Below, one piece after another: positions 48,025-60,028 of a stretch of DNA of 64,000 bases. This DNA is from Calycina herbarum. Its lineage: Eukaryota > Ascomycota > Leotiomycetes > Helotiales > Pezizellaceae. Within the stretch, counting starts at the first letter, position 1; each line of letters begins with the position of its first letter. The DNA lies in NCBI GenBank assembly GCA_001414485.1, contig LLEY01000092.1, positions 62,001 to 126,000 on the forward strand. Direction: 5' to 3'. Under the pieces are notes generated by a model. The model had not been told where the DNA came from, made no database searches, and saw only the letters and a program-made list of their open reading frames with translations. Position numbers and translations under genes: made by a program.

Positions 48025-49067
48025 TCAAGCGACTTCCAAATTTACCATCCCGAGTAACCCCCCCCCCCCTTTCCGGCACCTCTCTGAAACCTCGTGTAAA
48101 ATTCTCTCGATACTTTCACGTTCCACCTCTGGCATTACAGTTCGGAATCTGGGCAAAGCCTTACCCAATCGCCAAGTCACAGACTTTATGTTGTCATGAT
48201 GTGTAATCAAGAACTTGACTGGTGCGGTCCACGTTTTTTGATTCTCTGGGAACCAGTTTGTTCCAATTGGCCTGCTGGAGCAAGAAATATCCACCTCTCT
48301 GATCCCCTGAAAATGTGTGACGAGCTTTCGCATCATGTATTCGATGTCGTTTGAATCAAGCACGTATTTCTTCGTTGTGAACCGCGCGATCAAGGAAGGA
48401 TCCCACTCCCAATAAAGAACGAGACGCACTTTGCGGATGTACGCAAGGTGGTACTTGGGTATGACGGACAGGGCCTTGTTGAAGCTTGGAATGTTATTGA
48501 CGACTGGAAACCAGAAAGGGCTGTTGCCGAATTGGAAGGTATTGCTTTCGTAGAATAATTGGCTGGCTATTTCGTACCATTGTTTGTTTACGAGACGGAT
48601 TGAAAGGAATGTTTGCCAGACTTTTTTGAAGTTTAGGAGCCTGCAGCGGGCCTCCGTTGCGGGCGGGGGGTATTCTCGCTTTGTGGCTGGAATGACTTGG
48701 TCTTGGGGGAGGTGGTATTGGAGGATGATAATTAGGAGTTCCGCTGGGAATGGTCCACGACCATGGCCGGGCTGACGTTTGATTTCCTCATTGACCGGTT
48801 GAAGGGTAAAGTTGCCTGCATGCGTGTTAGTGGATATGTAAAAAGGCGAAATAGAAAAGGATTGTATAAAGTAAGAAGATACTTACGCGCTTCAAATGGT
48901 TTCCAAAGCCCAGTCCGCCCCGTTCCTGCGAAAGAGTCTACTCCATTACAGGCCGAATCAGGTGTGGCTGAATCAGGTGTGTAAGGTTTTCCGTTTAGGC
49001 ACCGTGTGAGAAAATTCTTCACTCTTTTCAGCCTACTTCGCCTGAGAATCGATCTCTTGATGTCCAT
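48025..49067 (-). CDS. F-box-like hypothetical protein, 323 aa
   Basis: Exons 49067-48887 and 48815-48025 join to 323 residues. After a basic leader (MDIKRSILRRSRLKRVKNFL) and a linker, the stretch FPAELLIIILQYHLP at about 83-97 resembles the first helices of an F-box. It is followed by VWQTFLSIRLVNKQWYEIAS and QLFYESNTFQFG, the pattern of fungal F-box/2EXR-like proteins of unknown function. The rest is an alpha/beta region without catalytic motifs. Such proteins are numerous and fast-evolving in Leotiomycetes; some are probably SCF substrate adaptors, but that is inference. A run of 12 C (48058-48069) encodes Gly residues eight codons from the stop. Related sequences are at 49520-51098 and 57285-58320. 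Confidence 0.7.
48058..48069 (-). repeat. 12-base homopolymer inside coding sequence
   Basis: Twelve consecutive C on the plus strand read as G on the coding strand and give the GGGG of RCRKGGGGLL. A one-base change in length would alter only the last residues of the F-box-like protein. Confidence 0.8.
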
Positions 49068-49519
49068 CTTGACGGTGACCAGTTTGCTCCAATGTTGTTT
49101 TGCTTCGGTGGAGGTGAAACTCGGTCACCAACAAAGACTGTCCGATAATAGTAGGGGGGGCACTGACCACCACGTTGAAGGTGAATAGCAGGTGAATGGT
49201 ATTCACCCAAATTCATACTCTGGGTGAAATAAGTTTTGTTTTGTCTTCTAGTCTATTGGCCATAACTTTACTTAAACCCTTTATCAAGACTTGTTGTTAC
49301 GCGTTTTTCTTCTAGATCTCTACGTTCCTCAATCTAGTAAGTCAACAAGTCGACACAGTGGTGAGCCCATCAGCACAGTGGAGTTTGTTGTAACTTTACT
49401 GACATTCTACGGCAGAAATCAGCGCCTTCTCACATCTCATATCCTCATCGACATCAAAGCAAATAAGCTCAGTTCCTCTACTGGATCCCAAATAATCAAC
49501 TACCTGTCTGACAACAACC
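49068..49519. other. intergenic region between divergent F-box-like loci
   Basis: It separates the minus-strand F-box-like gene from the plus-strand decayed relative. No supported gene is seen. Confidence 0.4.
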
Positions 49520-50360
49520 ATGCCAAAGCTTAAGAGAATTCGCTATTTTCTAAAGCTCAAGAGACAAAAAAAGCACCCTACTCTCCCAATCGAAATCCAA
49601 TTCATGGTCCTGAAATATACCGACATGGTCTTTATCCTTTCTGTTCTCAGAGATTAAGATTGCTTCTATCCCGCAATTTATCTTGCATACGAAAACCGCA
49701 GGGCGTCAAGTCCAGCTCGAAGAGCAAGAGCTAGGTTACCGGCACCCACAGAGACATTCTATACACTTCGCCCCGTCAACAAAGCATGGTACTCTGAAGC
49801 CAACAAGCTATTATTCGCCAACAATACTTTCTACTTGAGCTACAAATCAACTTTCGCGGATGACGGCCGGCGTTGGTCACATAGAATGCTGCCATTTCTA
49901 AATCGCGTCGCTCCTGATCATCTCGCTGGGATTCGATCAATATGTATAGTGTCATCCTGGCACACCACACAACTCTTGAGCGAAATCTGTGCGTTCAAGG
50001 TTCCCATGGGCTTGCTAATTGAACGGTAACAACGCCCCTTCTGGCGAGCCTAAATATCCAGAAGAACCCATGTGCATCTTGTTCAACTGGTTGATCAGAG
50101 TAAAAACAACGTGGATTATCCACAACAAGAGTCTAAGTAGCCGCAAAGTTCAACATTTCCGCTTTCCTTTCAACCATTTCTTTAAATCCTATTCGCGGTA
50201 TTTGCATGCCGTGATCACAGAACCTCCAGCGATGTGGATCGCTTCACTTGAGGAGCGAACTATTCTTGGGAAGGTACGGACTGCATATGGGGTCAATGTT
50301 GAGGTATTTCGGGGTCCAGATGATGTTTATAACACCTTCAAACTTAAGGTTATTGTATAG
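49520..50360 (+). pseudogene. decayed F-box-like gene
   Basis: From ATG 49520 the frame begins MPKLKRIRYFLKLKRQKKH, then TLPIEIQFMVLKY (compare KLPVEIQLMILRL in the intact gene at 57285-58320). It is stopped by TAA at 49655-49657 and then continues open through FYTLRPVNKAWYSEANKLLF and APDHLAGIRSICIV (compare PPDHLALIRNVVW). It ends at TAA 50027-50029. The homologous text resumes in the next frame (SGEPKYPEEP...) to 50360. I tried intron placements for both breaks and none restored a single frame, so a nonsense change and a frameshift are the simplest reading. An unusual splice pattern remains possible. Confidence 0.5.
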
Positions 50361-50399
50361 CTGGGTCGTAAGGCTGCCTAGGGGGAAAGGACAATCAGG

Positions 50400-51098
50400 G
50401 ATTTTAGGTACTTCAGATATGAAGGAAGAAACCCAATACCTGCGTGCAAAATTTGGTGCCGCCCTTTTTCTCTTTTATTTTCGCTTTACCTTACTTGAAC
50501 GTCTTCCATTACTTAATGAATTCCCTCAATCTTTGGGCGAGTTTATTCCGCACAAAATCCTCCAGTATAGCTCAATGGTTTTGATCATCCTTCAACGGGA
50601 TACGCTAATGTTATTCTGCTTGTTTCTTTGTTATTGGAGAAAAGTGGGGAGTGAAGGAGCTATTCGTAGGGTTGTGTTTTGGAGGGAATGCGCTTGTCTA
50701 AATCCAGAATTAATTTCCCATCCGAAAAATACAGCTGTTATGCTTGCCGCCGATCGCTTCCCTAGATTGCTAATGAGTTACGGGTTTGCTGTTCGGGAAA
50801 TCACATCCCACGTGATCAAAAATTGAAGACGATGGTATTGGCATTGCTAGAGATGGACAACATGGAGGTAACTTTCTTTAGTCATGGGGAAGCTAGGCTG
50901 CGGGGATTTTTCAGTCTATTGGCAGCAAGCAACGAGAGAGTGCGAGTGAGGAGTCGTGACGAACTGCGCGTGGAGTGGGATTTTGAGAGAATTATTATTG
51001 ATATCGGGGGCTCAAAAATCAATATTTTGGCTTCTTTGAGTATCAGGGAAGAACGCGAGAATTATAGTAGAGGAGAATCTCTTTCAGAACAGTGTTAG
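50400..51098 (+). pseudogene. second F-box-like remnant (C-terminal part)
   Basis: Two overlapping frames, ending at 50826 and 51098, adjoin with a shift near 50823. The second contains LALLEMDNMEVTFF and LLAASNERVRV, matching the C-terminal LSLLKTEDLRVTVY and LIAENNERVKV of the intact gene at 57285-58320. The first frame ends ...FPRLLMSYGFAVREITSHVIKN. No N-terminal F-box-like part is seen, so this is probably a truncated, frameshifted copy lying directly behind the first pseudogene. Confidence 0.45.
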
Positions 51099-51394
51099 AA
51101 TTGAGGGCTTTACACTGCGTACACCCCCTTCCTCTATTGCCACAGAGATATTTATAAAATTTGAGATGTTGTACGAGACGATTGAAAGAATTGAGAAGTC
51201 AAATTTCGAGTTATTCTAAACCTTCCTAAAAAATGAATGTTGACTCGGGGGTTTTTCCACTTCCCTTACAGATGCCGTTGTACCCAGAGGAATTGCCCGT
51301 CTTTCTTCCATACCAGACTAAAGGAAAATACCCGACATTTAAACTACACACAAGAATATATTAGTAAGACACAAGTCAACCATTAGGAGTCCTC

Positions 51395-53078
51395 TCAGGA
51401 TACACCCAAAGCCTGGATCTTTCTTGAAATACAAACAGTAGGCGAAGCTTCCCCACCCCACAAACATAAAGCACCATCATGAGCAACACTCAAAACCTCC
51501 AAGCATCCCTTCCTATCACCCAACATATCCCTCATTTCCGCAAGGTCTTCCATCGCGTAAATTGCAGTCTCGTCTAAAAACCGAAACCCCTTCCCGCTAT
51601 TTACAATATTCTGACACAGTTCCTTAGCTAAAAAGAAACTCCCCTTGTCCTTGTAGATGTGAACAAGTTCGGACATGGTTTTTCGAACAACGGAACTTGA
51701 AGGTTCGTGGAGTCGTTTTGTACTTTGAATTTGGAGTTTGCAGAGATTTTCTGCTGAGTGGAGATTTCCGGATCGTCGGAGTTGGCGGATCAAAGAACGA
51801 CGGGTATCAAGGACGTTGACGTGGTCTGGTCCTAAATATTTTTCAAGACTGTCGAGAGTGAAACGGAGGGCTAGGTCAGAAGAGTTCGTTTCCAAAGCGT
51901 CGTTATGTAGATACCAGCATAAGCGAGGCAAGGGATGGTTTGGACCAAGACGCAGTTTGAAAATAGAAATGAGGTTTCTAAGTAGGAAAGTCCGAATCTT
52001 TGGATATATACCGGTGTTTGCATGGGATAAAGTGCCGAACAGCTCTTTCAGGATGGTTGCATCCAATGAAAACCCCGAGGAGCCCATCAATTGGTGGCAA
52101 GCTTTTGAGGCGAGCGTTCGTGCCGAAAATGCCTCTTTTGGGCCCAACTTCAGAAAGTAGATTGAGTTTTTGATGTCTGTCCAGAATTTCATCATTTCGA
52201 GGGAATGTATTGGAGAGGTATTTGTTGGGAAGCCGAGGCTGGAAGTGCTTGTTGGGAGGTATCCCCCCTGAGAAGAAACAGCGAGAAATATTTGCGTAAA
52301 GTGGAGAATACTCTCCAGAGTTGCGATAGGCCCGGAATTGTTGAGTTGTCGAGGAAGAGAACTACTAAAGCTTCTAGACCCCAGTCGTGGATTGTTTGCT
52401 CCACTTCCATTTCGCGAAACCAGATCAGCGGATGGTAAGTTCTCAGTGACCGGTTTGCAAGGACTTTCCGGTGTGAGGGGTCCCTCATACTTGATAGTTT
52501 CCTCTGACTCAAGCACACTATCTTCACAGATAATCTCAATCTGATACTGAGGAGCCTCAAGATCGGGAGTTTCCACTCTCATGCTTTTTCTTCGTCGACT
52601 CGGTCGAGTACTCTGCTTGAGTTTTGAACAGAAATGACGACGAAGTCTCGCTATGTCGACCTGTTGACCATTGAGTTTCACTTTAATGACCGTGAGGTGC
52701 TGCGCTCGAGCTTCGGCAATTTTGGCAAGTAGTGCGTCTTTCTCTTTTGCTTTGAGGTTTTTGAGGACACCCCAGGATTTCAGTTTTCGGGTGTATTGGC
52801 GAACACTGCGGTGGAGAGAAGTTAGAGACAGTTTGGATGACCACTCCGAAGAAAGAACCTCATAACTGGTGTTTCAGGTTTGAGAATAAGCGGAATAGTA
52901 CTTACGTAGCTTTGAAGTCAAATTTTTCTATCATCAATGCTCGAACTTCGCTTATCGTAAGGTTTTGGTTGCCGTAGAGCTGAATAATCCGCTCCTGGTG
53001 TTTTCCCCAATCCAGAGGGCTTCCTGAAATGTTGTCGGTGGCTTTTGTATCCATCATTACGAACGATTCGTTATCCAT
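51395..53078 (-). CDS. Clr5-domain protein with TPR-like C-terminus
   Basis: Exons 53078-52906 and 52805-51395 encode 527 residues. Residues 22-75 hold the Clr5 domain: PLDWGKHQERIIQLYGNQNL, ISEVRALMIEKFDFKAT, then after the intron VRQYTRKLKSWGVLKNL. A short coiled region and a Ser-rich linker follow. The C-terminal half has helical TPR-like units, for example LGPNHPLPRLCWYLHNDAL and LGPDHVNVLDTRRSLIRQL, of the kind seen in many fungal signalling proteins. Clr5 domains are named after a fission yeast silencing factor and are widespread in filamentous fungi, often with TPR or ankyrin repeats; function is mostly unknown. The first ATG at 53078 gives a complete domain. Confidence 0.82.
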
Positions 53079-54485
53079 TTTCGATCAGGTACTGTCGACG
53101 CCTGAGATTTCGGGAAAAACTCGGGTTCCTTGGTAGTTTTGCAAAAATCGATGGAAAACACCTCGCATCAGCGGTTAACACCATGTTTGTCTTGTGGGAT
53201 CGGAGCTTCATGTATAATTAGCTATACATGAGTGAGGCAAGTATCCGCCTCGTCCTGTCAGTTCATTGGAATTGGGTTGACTTTGCTGCCCAAAGTATGC
53301 GATATCGGTGCTTGGAGATGGGACATGCTGCATGGTAGTTTGGCAACCTAAGGCGCTAAATGCTGCCCAACTATGCAAGGCGGAATTCTACTAGGTAGTA
53401 AGTCGGTGAGCCGAAACTGCAATGGTTTCCTGTCACGGTTTTAATTCCCTCACTGTGACCGGGCGTCGACGTGAACTAGCGAGGTGCTTACTAAAGTGGA
53501 AATTTTCTTACCAGTCAGTTTGAAAACTTGATTATACACCCATGAATCTTTCTGGAATTGTCCTATCTTGCTAGAATGAGGTAGTCGCTGGCTCGTGTGT
53601 TGTGGTTCAACAACTCGCTTAACTCGGGGGGCCTCGAGGCTAAGCGAACGAATGGGCTAATAATTGGAGCTGGAGCTCAATGATATCCCATGATATCATA
53701 GTGAAAGAAGATTCTTGGTCTCGTGATAGACTGTAAAGCGGCATTAAGTGCATACTTTAGGTTCGTACTTCCCAACTCTAACCTTCAATCGCAATTCAAG
53801 TTAATTATCCTAGAAACTCAAAACAATTTTAAGACATTAAACCCAGTGCTTTAGAACAAATAAGCTCAATGTCCGACAGTATTTGTGGCAATAATAAGTG
53901 GTACTCAAAATTTGGGCCAGCGAGCAACTTTACCGCTTCTTTTGTCGTCTATCTCAAGCTAATACTCACGTGTCAAAGAGAAAGCTTTCGGGTGATGTCC
54001 AACGTGCACTATAATGTAACTCACAAAACACACAGTACAGAAAGGGCGCAACAAAAAACGCTGACAAAATACATAAGACGAAGTTTCCACTTCGGGTGAC
54101 CGACAAATCTTGTCACGTTTCACCAGCCGACAGCCCTCATAAATGCCTTGGGCGTTGATTGGGGCAAGAGACTATGATTTTGCCTTGCTAGTGTCTGATG
54201 TGGGCGTCGAGTCTTACACGGTAGCGACACTGCCATGTTTTCAAAAGCGGTGATCTCACACACGTGAGTCTTTTCCTTCTCATGAATCACCCTTTCTCCT
54301 ACCAAAACTGTCAGCGAGCTGCGGATTTGGTGCCCAATAGCCTTCAAGGGCATCAACCGATCTCGCTTAGCAGCCTCGCAATAAGGGGGTGTCCTACATC
54401 AAAACAAAGCCCCCTCTCACCAGAACGACTCTCGTATCTCATTTCCTACATGGTCAAGTTCTACAACCACAATAACTCTTAATCA
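53079..54485. other. intergenic region between divergent Clr5 and HET genes
   Basis: 1.4 kb with no full gene. It contains the short C48-like start fragment described separately. Direct CT-rich leader sequence precedes the HET gene start. Confidence 0.4.
53869..54099 (+). pseudogene. possible fragment of the C48 protease 5' end
   Basis: This 76-codon frame begins MSDSICGNNKWYSKF, resembling MSYDIICGRNKWSMG at the start of the C48 gene 8.3 kb upstream. After about 15 residues the similarity stops and no catalytic motif is present. It could be a decayed partial duplicate or a short unrelated protein; the match is short. Confidence 0.3.
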
Positions 54486-57039
54486 ATGGATCACCTACCT
54501 TGTCCAATCGACGGCCACAGAGTAACTGTAGCCTTCTACGCCCGTCACCAAACTTACCAACCAGAAGACTTCTTTACCCTTCCCCAAACCTACGGCTACA
54601 ACGATTTCCAGGGTCTCCTTGAAGATGGTCTATACCTCGAAACCTCATCGGGTGCCGCAAATGAATTTCTCCAATCATGGCTATTTTTCGGACTCCTCGC
54701 TCGAGTTCTAGGCGTCGAAATCGACTGTCATGATTTCTTAAATAATTACAGTAACGTGCTACATACTAAGCGATTAAATCATTGGCTTGAACAATGGGTA
54801 AAAAGAGAGAAGGAGTCTGCGATCAATGGGTCTGCTGTGGAGCAGAAAACGAGGTATTTGAGGGCGAGTATGGCGTTGGGTGACGCGAGACGGTTTGTGA
54901 GCAAACATTGTTCTTATAAACGACTCGATCTGGATGATTGTAGTGAGGAGGCGGAGAGTAGTGCAATTGAGAATCCGAGACACGCTGGTTTGGATACTAC
55001 AATGACGCTTTCCCTCGCAATTTTAGGGGAGACTCTTCAACAAGCCAGGGATACTTGGCTAGAGATGCCATCTGCTCTAGAGGGCAGTTTGAACTTTTGG
55101 AGGGTCCCAGGGACGGAAGAGAAGAGTTGGGGGTATAGCAAGTATTGTAGGGAGTTGATGCAGAGGAACGGGTATTGTCCGTTGGAGATCAGTCGGTTAG
55201 AGAGTACGATGCTTTCGCATCTTCATCCAACGAAAAGTATTTCGATTCCATCAACAAGTATTATTTATTACTCGAGCTCTATCAAATCATTCGACCCAAG
55301 GCCTCCGCATCCGCATTGTACGATTCGCGAATGTAAGGCGAGGGTAAAGAGGGATGTCTTGCATATGAATGGGTGCGAGGGAACTTGTGAACGTTTTCAA
55401 GTTGGAGAGACCGAAATTATCAACATTATCAACTCTGGAAAGACACCTCTTGTTGTTTGGACTCATTCTGGAGAATTGGCATGTCAGGGATATGATTTGA
55501 AGAAGCCTCTGAAATTCGGATCCTTGTCACATTCTTGGGATGATGCTATCGTGGATAGCGGGCGTGATGCTCGGAATAAAAATGATCGACGAATTCATCG
55601 CTGCCAGCTCGAGGCGTTACAGGATACCTTTAATCGACTGCTCCAAGATAAAAACACACACACGACACCGAGAGATATTCCATTCTGGGTAGACATTCTC
55701 TGCTTTCCGAGGGAACACACCGTCAAAGGAAAAGCCATGAATCAACTCAAGGATATCTATCAAAAGGCTTCAGCAGTTCTTGTCTGGGAACGGAACCTTC
55801 TCCAACGGCCAAAGACGGCTGAAAAAGACTCCATTGTAGGTATTGAGGACACCGTTCTCCCACTTCTTTTCTCTTGAATCACTCCTGAGTCACTCCTGAT
55901 TCACTCCCAAGTCATTCCTGAACCCTAGCATTATCCTGTGCCGAATCCCGAGACATCTTTTGATAGGCAATGCTGACTCCCCCATCTTCTAGGAGATGAA
56001 TATGAGAATCAGAACTGGTGACTGGTCTTGGCGCTTATGGACTTTTCAAGAAGCTGTGTTAGCGGAAAACAACAAATTGCATGTGGCTTTCAGCAACGAT
56101 ACAGTTTGCATCGACGAATTGGTACGGGCTAGCTCCAAAGCAAAGGAAGATCACCACGACCCCTACCATCACATCTGGCGAGCCGGCCATCCATTTAGTT
56201 CTCCGACCTGGAAACTCAAGAAAGCCACCAACCACGAGTATCGGGTCCAAAGAGTTTGGCAAGCCGTCCAATTCCGATTGGTAACTCAAGCAATAGATGA
56301 AACCATCGTCTTGTCAAGTGTCCTCGGTCTAGATGTCGCGACTATCCAATCTGTTGGCGCATTAAACGAGGATCCGAGAGCAGTAGCAGCAAAGAGAATG
56401 GTGAAGTTCCTAGACTTGTTGGATGCCACTCCCGATCTTGGAGTCCCAGCTGGAATTATATTTCTCTCGTATCCAAAACTTGGAATCGAGGGTCTGGATG
56501 AGACGAAGAGTTATGGATGGGCACCGAGTACTTGGTTATCGAAACAAGCACACTTATACCCGCCGGTTCTCCATCCCCAAAGACAAACAGCTTATATTAT
56601 GAAACGTGGTCTTCTCGTTCAGTTCCCAGGTCTTGTATTGCATTTCCCAAGTACGCGAGTGGAAGACTCGAAATTTTGGGTCACAGTTCATCAGTGTATG
56701 CACAAGTGGTTCAAAATCGTGGTTGATACGCGGGGCCAGGAGTGGAAAAGTTTTTGGTTAGAGAATGTCCCTGCTGATGAGGAGATTTCTATTGTTATGA
56801 GTACGAAAGAACCGAGAGATAGATGGGAAATTGGGATTTTGGTTAGGACCAAAGGGAGATTGAGCCAAGGGGATGTGAGGTGGGTGAGGTGCTTGGCGAG
56901 GGTTTGGGTTCGGTTGGAGACGAACCCAAATATCATTACGGATCTGTTGTCTAGTGTGAGAGGAAATAGTGATCGAATGATATTTGCGGAGAGGTTGGAG
57001 GAAGGGCAGAGGTGGTGTATTGATGGGGGTAATGATTAG
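54486..57039 (+). CDS. HET-domain (heterokaryon incompatibility-like) protein
   Basis: Exons 54486-55835 and 55993-57039 encode 798 residues. HET domains are TIR-like effector modules of fungal self/non-self recognition and cell death. The HET blocks are visible in order: GSLSHSWDDA at about 345-354, PFWVDILCFP at about 399-408, MNQLKDIYQKASAVLVW at about 419-435 and, past the intron, WSWRLWTFQEAVLAEN at about 460. The N-terminal 340 residues are Cys/His-containing helical sequence seen in one class of HET proteins. The C-terminal part has no NACHT or repeat domain. The intron is 157 bases, about three times that of its neighbours, and contains short tandem repeats. No obvious truncation. Partner specificity cannot be inferred. 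Confidence 0.82.
55874..55922 (+). repeat. short tandem repeat in the HET gene intron
   Basis: Four imperfect copies of a 10-12 base unit, TCACTCCTGA-like, follow one another. They sit inside the intron 55836-55992, just after an in-frame stop. Confidence 0.6.
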
Positions 57040-57284
57040 ATCGCGACTGGGTGCCTTTCAGGTCTCGGTTTTTAGGATTCGCTATTCCCTTATTTCTTAT
57101 GTATTTTACTTGAAAGGAGTTAGATGGAAGGCGCATGGGTATGTGGGAGTTTCTTGATGTTTAAAGCAGAGTTTTGTGTCACAATAAATAACTTTAGTCT
57201 ACTTGATGAGTAAATTTCAAGTGCCATATCAATTTACGTACACTACGCTGAAGAACGCCCGGTCGGCAACTTAGACGTATAAAA

Positions 57285-58320
57285 TTATGTCGGTCCACAA
57301 AGCTGATAGAAATCAAGGTGATCTCTATCACAATGCTTTATTTGACTCCCATGCCAAAACTCGCTGGTCCTACCCCCCACTTTTACTCTCTCGTTATTTT
57401 CTGCTATCAATCGATGGAAATGTTCCCGCCTTCCATCTTCAAAGCGATAAACAGTGACTCTCAGATCCTCTGTCTTTAACAAAGATAACACCGTCCCCCG
57501 TAATCCTTGACCGAGTACAGAGCACTTGTCATCAGTCAAGCACTCTAACACCAGTTCAAAAGCAACGAATTCGGAAAGACCACGGGAAACCAAATGTCGT
57601 AATGCCTTCTGCAGAATATAGCTCTCGTGTCGCGCATCGCATGTGCATATTTGCCTAGTACCCGTGCAAAAGGGGCTACCTGTTTCCCACACAACATTAC
57701 GAATCAGAGCGAGGTGGTCAGGAGGTATGGTATTGGTAAAGTGTGCTAGAAAAGTATCTGCATATTCGCTTTCGTAACCACCATTTTTGTCGGGAGAAAG
57801 GGTGACCCAGAGAGTGTTGATGGTCCAAAATATTCGATTGGCTTCCGACTTCCATGTTGTGTTGACATATTTTAGCGAAGTGAATGTCTTCCAGATATTT
57901 CTGCAATATCGGATGTTGGTTCCACAGGGTAAACGTAGTTTTTGCCATTCAGAGTATCGGCAACGCTTGGGATCTTTGCCTTTGGCGTACTTAATATTTC
58001 TTTTCATCGAGGAATGATCTAAGAAAAGATAGCCATCGTGTGGCACGAGAAGACGTAATATCATGAGCTGAATTTCAACTGGGAGTTTGGTTTCTGTAGA
58101 CATAAGATGCTGAGCCACCTCTGGCTGTGATTGTTGAAGTTGGGGTTTCGGTTGAGGGTTTGATTGAGGTTGTTCCAGTTTAGGTTGTTCGTGTTCTACT
58201 TACAATTAGCTGATGCGGTTAATTATACACAAATTGTGGTGAAATTATCCTACCTTTCTTATGTCTCGCGCGTCTGAAGCTTTTGATTGAAGCCCCTACA
58301 CTTTTTCGTAGTTGGCACAT
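57285..58320 (-). CDS. F-box-like hypothetical protein, 325 aa
   Basis: Exons 58320-58254 and 58195-57285. The first exon gives a short basic peptide (MCQLRKSVGASIKSFRRARHKK). The second opens with a Gln/Pro-rich linker and then KLPVEIQLMILRLLVPHDGY, an F-box-like opening. IWKTFTSLKYVNTTWKSEANRIFW and PPDHLALIRNVVWETGSP follow, a layout shared with the gene at 48025-49067 and the two remnants at 49520-51098. Cys-rich TRQICTCDARHE is a local oddity. The acceptor could also be three bases earlier, adding one residue. It is the best-preserved member of the local family. Adaptor function is guessed from the F-box-like start only. Confidence 0.68.
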
Positions 58321-60028
58321 AGTGAGACAGGTGTAGTGTAACAAGCCGCGTGGTTGTTGTATCAAGAGGTGTTGTGGTATGAATGGGAATGGAAAAGTGG
58401 TTGTAAACTTAATTTATACCTTCAGAATATAGGCTAGGAATTACTGTTAGTGTATAACTTAACCTAAGTGGAGTGAATGAGACCCAGTTGATAAGAACAT
58501 ACAGCCAGCATCAGCTAAAAGTGCAAGGGTGTAGCAGAAGTAAAGTAAATCACAAATTAATTGTCTAATACTTTTGAGTCTCCGGAAATATTTTATATAA
58601 CGCTTACCAACACCTCACCAAAGTAGATGATAGAGAGGAATGAGTAGATTTCCCCTTTTACCCCCTACAATCTCATTCTTCTTTCTTTTCGGAAGACCAT
58701 GTAAGCAACAGACAACCCAAAAAATCAAATAGTGATGCCAGTGTGAGAAATGAGTAGAGCAGGGTAGAGTAGTGGCAACTACTCTACTCTACTCAAGAGA
58801 TTCTAAGTACTATTCATATTCTACTTTACTCAGACTACTCAGAGTACTACTTAAGTAGTTGTGTTTACACTGATGCTAACTATCAATGTATACTCATAGT
58901 ATCAATGTATCATATCTCCTTTCTCCTGTCCTATTCTACTCCTTTAACTCTCACTTCCCCATTCTATTCTCTCCCACCAATTCCCGAGAACCCACCTACA
59001 ACCTTCTTATTCAAGCAAGATTCGACAGAGAAGGGACCAGTTCATAGGGTTCTCTTGAACAGAACTCGCCTTGCTGCGCTTCATTCCCATGAGATTCCTC
59101 GTGGAAACCTAGGGAATGCCCACATCCTCAAATATTGACACATGTTTACTTTCTATATCACGAAACTTGAGTACAAGTATATGTAATGATGGCCGATAAT
59201 TCTTGTAGTAAGTAGGTAGGTGGAGTATATATATATATATACTTACTGCCTACTACCTTCCAACAAGCATTTGGCTCGCGTCAATCACTCAAAAAGCTGC
59301 CGTCAGCCAGTTTGGGCGAGTAAGCCATCATTTGTGAGTAAGCCATCAATAGTGAGTAAGCCACCAACAACAAGTAATCCAACACCAAATTTAAAGGCCA
59401 AAGAATATTTGCGGGTAAGCCAAGGGGCAGTTTAGCACGTCCATATTTCTTTGTTATATGCATGGATAGATATATAACGGACAACGACTCGGATGTGACC
59501 TCCTATAAATCGGTGACATATTACCCCTTATTTCTCTAATATATATATCAGTTAACCATTTAGCTCGTAGTACAATATATCAAAAAGTACTACTTCGGTT
59601 CCGCGTTTCGCTTAACCTTGGAAGTGGAGTAGAGAAGAAGATATATATAGAAAGATGAGGATTCACAGCTCTGGAGGTGAATATCTTTTCGTTTCCTGCT
59701 TTTGGTGGTGTATATATATTCTTTAATATATACATGTGGATAGACGAGGATATATGCATGTGGATAGACGCGAAGAAACGAGAATTAAGCATTATATTTA
59801 AATGTGTAGGCTGAACGCCGGTGCATATCTAAATGTGGTGCGTATCTATATATATAACTTTATGATTTTTGGTGGTACATATCTAGAATATGTACGAGCT
59901 AAACAACCCCTAAGAAATATCGAGTTATACAAGCATTATACTTGGGGGCCAAAAATGGTCGCGAATAAGCTAAGAGTAAGCCAATAGCTAGTTTGGGGCC
60001 CAAAAAAAAAAGAGTTACGAGTAAGCTA
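58321..60028. repeat. AT-rich repeat-bearing intergenic DNA
   Basis: It contains a self-complementary CTACT/AGTAG-rich block at about 58738-58860, a TA microsatellite at about 59227-59241, a direct repeat ATGTGGATAGACG (near 59733 and 59758), and dispersed GAGTAAGCCAWCAA-like motifs at about 59310-59375 and 59960-60026. No gene is supported. Confidence 0.55.
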
